Shown in pieces: positions 61,424 to 64,000 of a DNA stretch of 64,000 nt (positions are counted from its first letter, which is position 1; every line of letters starts with the position of its first letter). This DNA comes from Hyphococcus sp. GTDB taxonomy: Bacteria > Pseudomonadota > Alphaproteobacteria > Caulobacterales > Parvularculaceae. The stretch is taken from contig JANQON010000017.1 of the NCBI GenBank assembly GCA_028289605.1, positions 124,001-188,000 of the forward strand. Direction: 5' to 3'. The notes beneath the pieces are model-generated. The model saw only the letters and a list, made by a program, of their open reading frames with translations, did not search any database and was not told where the DNA came from. The position numbers and the translations under genes were made by a program.

Positions 61424-61828
61424 ATGTTCGCGCAATTATTCACCTGGTGGAATTCGACCACCTGGGGCACGTCCTTCACTCTCTGGCGCAAGCGTGCGCA
61501 GGAGGTGGGCCGCGACGAGCAGGGCAATCGTTATTTTGAGGAGGCAGGCAACAGCCTGCCGGGCAGCGAGAATGGGCGCCCGCGCCGCTGGGTCGTCTAT
61601 CACGGCGTCGCTGAGGCGAGCCGGGTGCCGCCGGACTGGCATGGCTGGCTGCACCATATCTTTGACGAACCGCCCGGGGACGGCGGTCTGCCGCGGCGGG
61701 AGTGGGAGAAGGACCATTTGCCGAACATGACCGGCACGCCGCTCGCCTATCATCCGCCGGGATCGCTCGCCCGGGCCGGCGGTCCCGCCGACGTGAACGA
61801 CGACTATGAGGCCTGGAAGCCTGAATAG
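61424..61828 (+). CDS. NADH:ubiquinone oxidoreductase subunit NDUFA12
   Basis: 134 residues, an accessory subunit of complex I. FTWWNSTTWGTSFTLWRKRAQEVGRDEQGNRYF and RRWVVYHGVAEASRVPPDWHGWLHHIFDEPP are the hallmarks of the B17.2/NDUFA12 family, which is confined in bacteria to alphaproteobacteria. It is divergent from nrdJ and precedes mlaD by 26 bases on the same strand. Confidence 0.96.
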   Translation: MFAQLFTWWNSTTWGTSFTLWRKRAQEVGRDEQGNRYFEEAGNSLPGSENGRPRRWVVYHGVAEASRVPPDWHGWLHHIFDEPPGDGGLPRREWEKDHLPNMTGTPLAYHPPGSLARAGGPADVNDDYEAWKPE

Positions 61829-61854
61829 GCGCAACCGCCCATGAGGAGAATAAG

Positions 61855-62349
61855 ATGAGCCGCGCCGGCGCATTCGAAACAATAGTTGGATTGCTCGTCA
61901 TCATCGTAGCCGGCGTGTTTCTGTGGCACGCCACCGGCGTCAGCGGCAAGACCGTCGGCGGCGACAGCTATGAGCTTGAGGCCGTGTTCGGTCGCGTCGA
62001 CGGCATTACCATCGGTTCGGAAGTGCGCATCGCCGGTCTGCAGGTCGGCGCCGTGAGCGGCAACAGTCTTGATACGGATACATATGAGGCGACGCTGGCG
62101 CTCAGCATGAACGGCGACGTGCGCGTGCCAGATGATTCCGTTGCAAAAATCGTATCGGACGGGTTTCTCGGCGGCGCCCATGTTGCGATTGAACCCGGCG
62201 CCTCCGAAGAATATTTCGTCGAAGGCGATAAGATTACGATCACGCGCGGCTCGGTCGACTTATTGAATCTGGCGGTGCAGGCTTTCACCAATCAGCAAGG
62301 CGGCGGCGCTACGAGTGAGCCCGAGGACGATCCGCTGGGAGATTTTTGA
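61855..62349 (+). CDS. mlaD: MlaD, outer membrane lipid asymmetry substrate-binding protein
   Basis: 164 residues, one membrane anchor (about 7-25) and an MCE domain (FGRVDGITIGSEVRIAGLQVGAVSGNSLDTDTY, then VRVPDDSVAKIVSDGFLGGAHVAIEPG). The C-terminus is short and acidic. It is the standard MlaD that pairs with an MlaFE complex; the rest of its complex is not nearby. ATG start, AGGAGAATAAG upstream. Confidence 0.94.
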   Translation: MSRAGAFETIVGLLVIIVAGVFLWHATGVSGKTVGGDSYELEAVFGRVDGITIGSEVRIAGLQVGAVSGNSLDTDTYEATLALSMNGDVRVPDDSVAKIVSDGFLGGAHVAIEPGASEEYFVEGDKITITRGSVDLLNLAVQAFTNQQGGGATSEPEDDPLGDF

Positions 62350-63032
62350 TGCGTTGTGTATTTATCGCCGCCGCGGGCGCCCTCGCGATCAGCGCGCCGG
62401 TCCACGGCCAGCAACCGCAAGGCGGTCTCGACGAACTTGACGCGTTGTCGCGCAACGCCGACGACCCGTTCGCCGGCGTCATTGACGAGATCGAGCGTGA
62501 ACCGGTGTCGGTGACCTTGCGTGCGCTCGACAAGATTACCGCGCGATACACCGACATCGAGATTGAAATGCACCAGATCGCGCAATTCGGTTCGCTCGAA
62601 CTGCAGCCGCGATTCTGCGACAAGCGGCCGCCGGAAGAGTTTCCGGAGACCACAGTGTTTCTGGAAGTGTTCGACCGCGAATATGGTACGCGTGGAGACG
62701 ATTTGAAGATCGATCCGGCGTTGCTCGAACTTGATTCCGGCGCTGGAGCGGCGCCGGAGTTTGAGCCGGTGGACGACGTCCTGGAGCTTGAAGAAATCCC
62801 GACATTCGGCGCCGATGCGACCGCGGAAGAGGAGCCTGTTGAGGCTGCGCCGCTGCCGGTGCAGCCGGTCCCGGTGCAGGCCGCGTCGGAAGTGCTTGAT
62901 GGTCCGCAGGCGGAAGGTGAAAATATTTTCCGCGGCTGGATGTTTGCGTCGAGCCCGGCGCTGAATGCGCTTGAACACCCGGTTTACGACGTCTGGGTGA
63001 TCGACTGCAAAACCCGCTCGGTGGAGAGCTGA
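62349..63032 (+). CDS. DUF2155 family secreted protein
   Basis: 227 residues from ATG 62349, overlapping mlaD by one base. Signal peptide (ending near PVHGQ), an acidic stretch, then TLRALDKITARYTDIEIEMHQIAQFGSLELQPRFCDKRPPEEFPETTVFLEVFDR, the core of DUF2155, with a second half after a low-complexity Glu/Pro insert: GENIFRGWMFASSPALNALEHPVYDVWVIDCKT. Four-gene order NDUFA12-mlaD-DUF2155-aat is conserved in alphaproteobacteria. The insert (about 70 residues) separates the two conserved parts. Function unknown. Confidence 0.88.
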   Translation: MRCVFIAAAGALAISAPVHGQQPQGGLDELDALSRNADDPFAGVIDEIEREPVSVTLRALDKITARYTDIEIEMHQIAQFGSLELQPRFCDKRPPEEFPETTVFLEVFDREYGTRGDDLKIDPALLELDSGAGAAPEFEPVDDVLELEEIPTFGADATAEEEPVEAAPLPVQPVPVQAASEVLDGPQAEGENIFRGWMFASSPALNALEHPVYDVWVIDCKTRSVES

Positions 63033-63649
63033 TCGGGCGCGGCGAAAAAGTCAGCCCGTTTTACGAGCGCGTCTGCGAGCCGTTTCTGATAGTCGGCGTT
63101 CGGCAGGCCGCGAAGGCCGAATTGCACCAGGTGCTCGTTAAAGAACTGCGCGTCGATAAAGTCGAAACCGCCGATCTTCAGGCGCGCCATCAGATGCGTC
63201 ATGGCGACTTTGCTGGCGTCCTGCTCCCTGGAGAACATGCTTTCTCCGCAAAAGGCGGCGCCCAGCACAACACCGTAGAGACCGCCGGCGAGCTTGCCGT
63301 TGCGCCAGCATTCAACGGAGTGAACAAGGCCGCGGTAATGAAGTTCAGTATAGGCCTCAATAATGGAATCGTTGATCCAGGTGTCAGGCCGTTTCGGCGT
63401 TGGATCGGCGCAGGCGCGGATGACCTCCGGGAATGCGGTGTTAATGCGCACCTCGAAACGCTCAGCGCGAATGACCCGCTTCAGGCGACGCGGCGCGCGC
63501 GCCTCGCGCAGGTCGATCAATCCGCGTTCGTCGGGTAACACCCACACCACGGAAGCATCGTCCCGGGCTCTCGCCATCGGGAAATAGCCGAGCGTGTAGG
63601 CCTTGATCAGCTCTTCGACGGCGATGGCGTTTGCAGCGTCTCTAGGCAT
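62984..63649 (-). CDS. aat: Leucyl/phenylalanyl-tRNA--protein transferase
   Basis: Adds Leu or Phe to proteins with N-terminal Arg or Lys, marking them for ClpAP by the N-end rule. 221 residues: EELIKAYTLGYFPMARARDDASVVWVLPDERGLIDL is the family N-terminus, and WINDSIIEAYTELHYRGLVHSVECWRNGKLAGGLYGVVLGAAFCGESMFSREQDASKVAMTHLMARLK carries the signature GESMFS. Its 3' end overlaps the DUF2155 gene by 49 bases, tail to tail. Confidence 0.95.
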   Translation of the reverse strand: MPRDAANAIAVEELIKAYTLGYFPMARARDDASVVWVLPDERGLIDLREARAPRRLKRVIRAERFEVRINTAFPEVIRACADPTPKRPDTWINDSIIEAYTELHYRGLVHSVECWRNGKLAGGLYGVVLGAAFCGESMFSREQDASKVAMTHLMARLKIGGFDFIDAQFFNEHLVQFGLRGLPNADYQKRLADALVKRADFFAAPDQLSTERVLQSITQTS

Positions 63650-63697
63650 CGAAGGGGATTATCGGGCTGAATCGGACGCCGATGCAATCCGCTGCCG

Positions 63698-64000
63698 TTA
63701 GCCCCCGAATTCGCCGGTTTCCGCATCGACGCCGGCGTTTTGCAGCGCAGCGCGCAAGGGATCGAGGCGGTCGCCGTAGGCGCCGGCTTTTCCCTTCACC
63801 GCTACCGGCTCCCGGGCTTGAGCGGATGAGAACGTAGAAATCGGCCGCTCGGCCGACTGAAAAGTCGCCATCCCCGGCGTCCAGTCCAGCCCGATTGTCT
63901 CGGCGAGCGCGGGCGCGGCGCTGTCGAAGTCGCTGCAAAAGGTCTCGTACTGAATGGTGATGATCCGGTTCGGATAGGCGGCTTCCCAGTGCGCCATCAG
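63698..64000 (-). CDS. Sulfotransferase-family protein, C-terminal part (5' truncated by window edge)
   Basis: Only about 100 residues are inside the window; the start lies beyond base 64000, and the ATG at 63997 is probably internal. IQYETFCSDFDSAAPALAETIGLDW, then AERPISTFSSAQAREPVAVKGKAGAYGDRLDPLRAAL matches the C-terminal end of bacterial TPR-sulfotransferases (the YE.L..D....L...IGL.W and T.SAAQVR.P motifs). The acceptor is unknown. It is 49 bases upstream of aat on the same strand. Confidence 0.75.
   Translation of the reverse strand: MMAHWEAAYPNRIITIQYETFCSDFDSAAPALAETIGLDWTPGMATFQSAERPISTFSSAQAREPVAVKGKAGAYGDRLDPLRAALQNAGVDAETGEFGG

Noticed and set aside
57519..61730. A 1403-codon plus-strand reading frame opposite nrdJ
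   Set aside because: It is wholly antisense to nrdJ, whose product shows all catalytic motifs; the long antisense frame arises from high GC content and codon bias. No domain is recognised in it.

Overview
The window reads as one stretch of a GC-rich alphaproteobacterial chromosome. Evidence: a two-piece, circularly permuted tmRNA gene; an SspB-type tag adaptor; the mitochondrial-type complex I subunit NDUFA12; the alphaproteobacterial gene order thyA-folA-mrp-hflKC-degP-serB-miaA and NDUFA12-mlaD-DUF2155-aat; an oligomeric B12-dependent ribonucleotide reductase; and a TipN-like polar coiled-coil protein. A marine, Caulobacterales/Hyphomonadales/Parvularculales-like organism fits best; this placement is inference. 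No intact prophage, insertion sequence, rRNA, tRNA or CRISPR array was found.

Layout. 1-8 kb: end of secF, two paralogous secreted proteins of unknown function, a large TonB-dependent receptor, Fe-type superoxide dismutase, a PuuD-like membrane protein and a squalene/phytoene synthase-family protein. 8-18 kb: ClC channel, an unusual GlnE whose two nucleotidyltransferase centres look eroded, small ribbon-helix-helix genes including a membrane-tethered one, a secreted HExxH protein, fumarase, sspB, then a repeat-rich gap holding permuted ssrA. 18-31 kb: lipoprotein, DUF4153 membrane protein, folate/thymidylate operon, Mrp, HflKC, DegP, a small entericidin-type lipoprotein, SerB and MiaA. 31-38 kb: VTT protein and the rod-shape cluster mreBCD-mrdA-rodA. 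38-49 kb: Hpt protein, sodium symporter, prolyl aminopeptidase, MFS carrier, CHASE2/cyclase-like protein and a four-gene Mla/MCE lipid-transport operon. 49-57.5 kb: TipN-like protein, a voltage-gated channel with filter TLEGWPD, a degenerate antiporter-like protein, a GTA-type holin, thiO, a transglycosylase-like protein and a pentapeptide-repeat protein. 57.5-64 kb: nrdJ under a likely NrdR box, NDUFA12, mlaD, DUF2155, aat, and the end of a sulfotransferase.

How genes work together: tmRNA appends ANDNHSEEFALAA to stalled peptides, and SspB, encoded about 0.6 kb away, should deliver those peptides to ClpXP. thyA and folA form a thymidylate cycle and overlap translationally with a GNAT gene. 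HflKC and DegP are envelope quality-control factors. MreBCD, PBP2 and RodA build the lateral wall. The Mla-type operon and the separate MlaD move lipids across the envelope.

Most interesting: (i) the ssrA/sspB neighbourhood with 112-114 bp structured tandem repeats; (ii) a GlnE that keeps the scaffold but lacks the metal-binding Asp pairs in both domains; (iii) a channel whose filter resembles native calcium-selective prokaryotic channels; (iv) further apparent pseudoenzymes (CHASE2 cyclase, CPA-type antiporter); (v) HflC with a roughly 70-residue insertion flanked by two cysteines; (vi) a REP-like palindrome family placed mainly between convergent gene ends.
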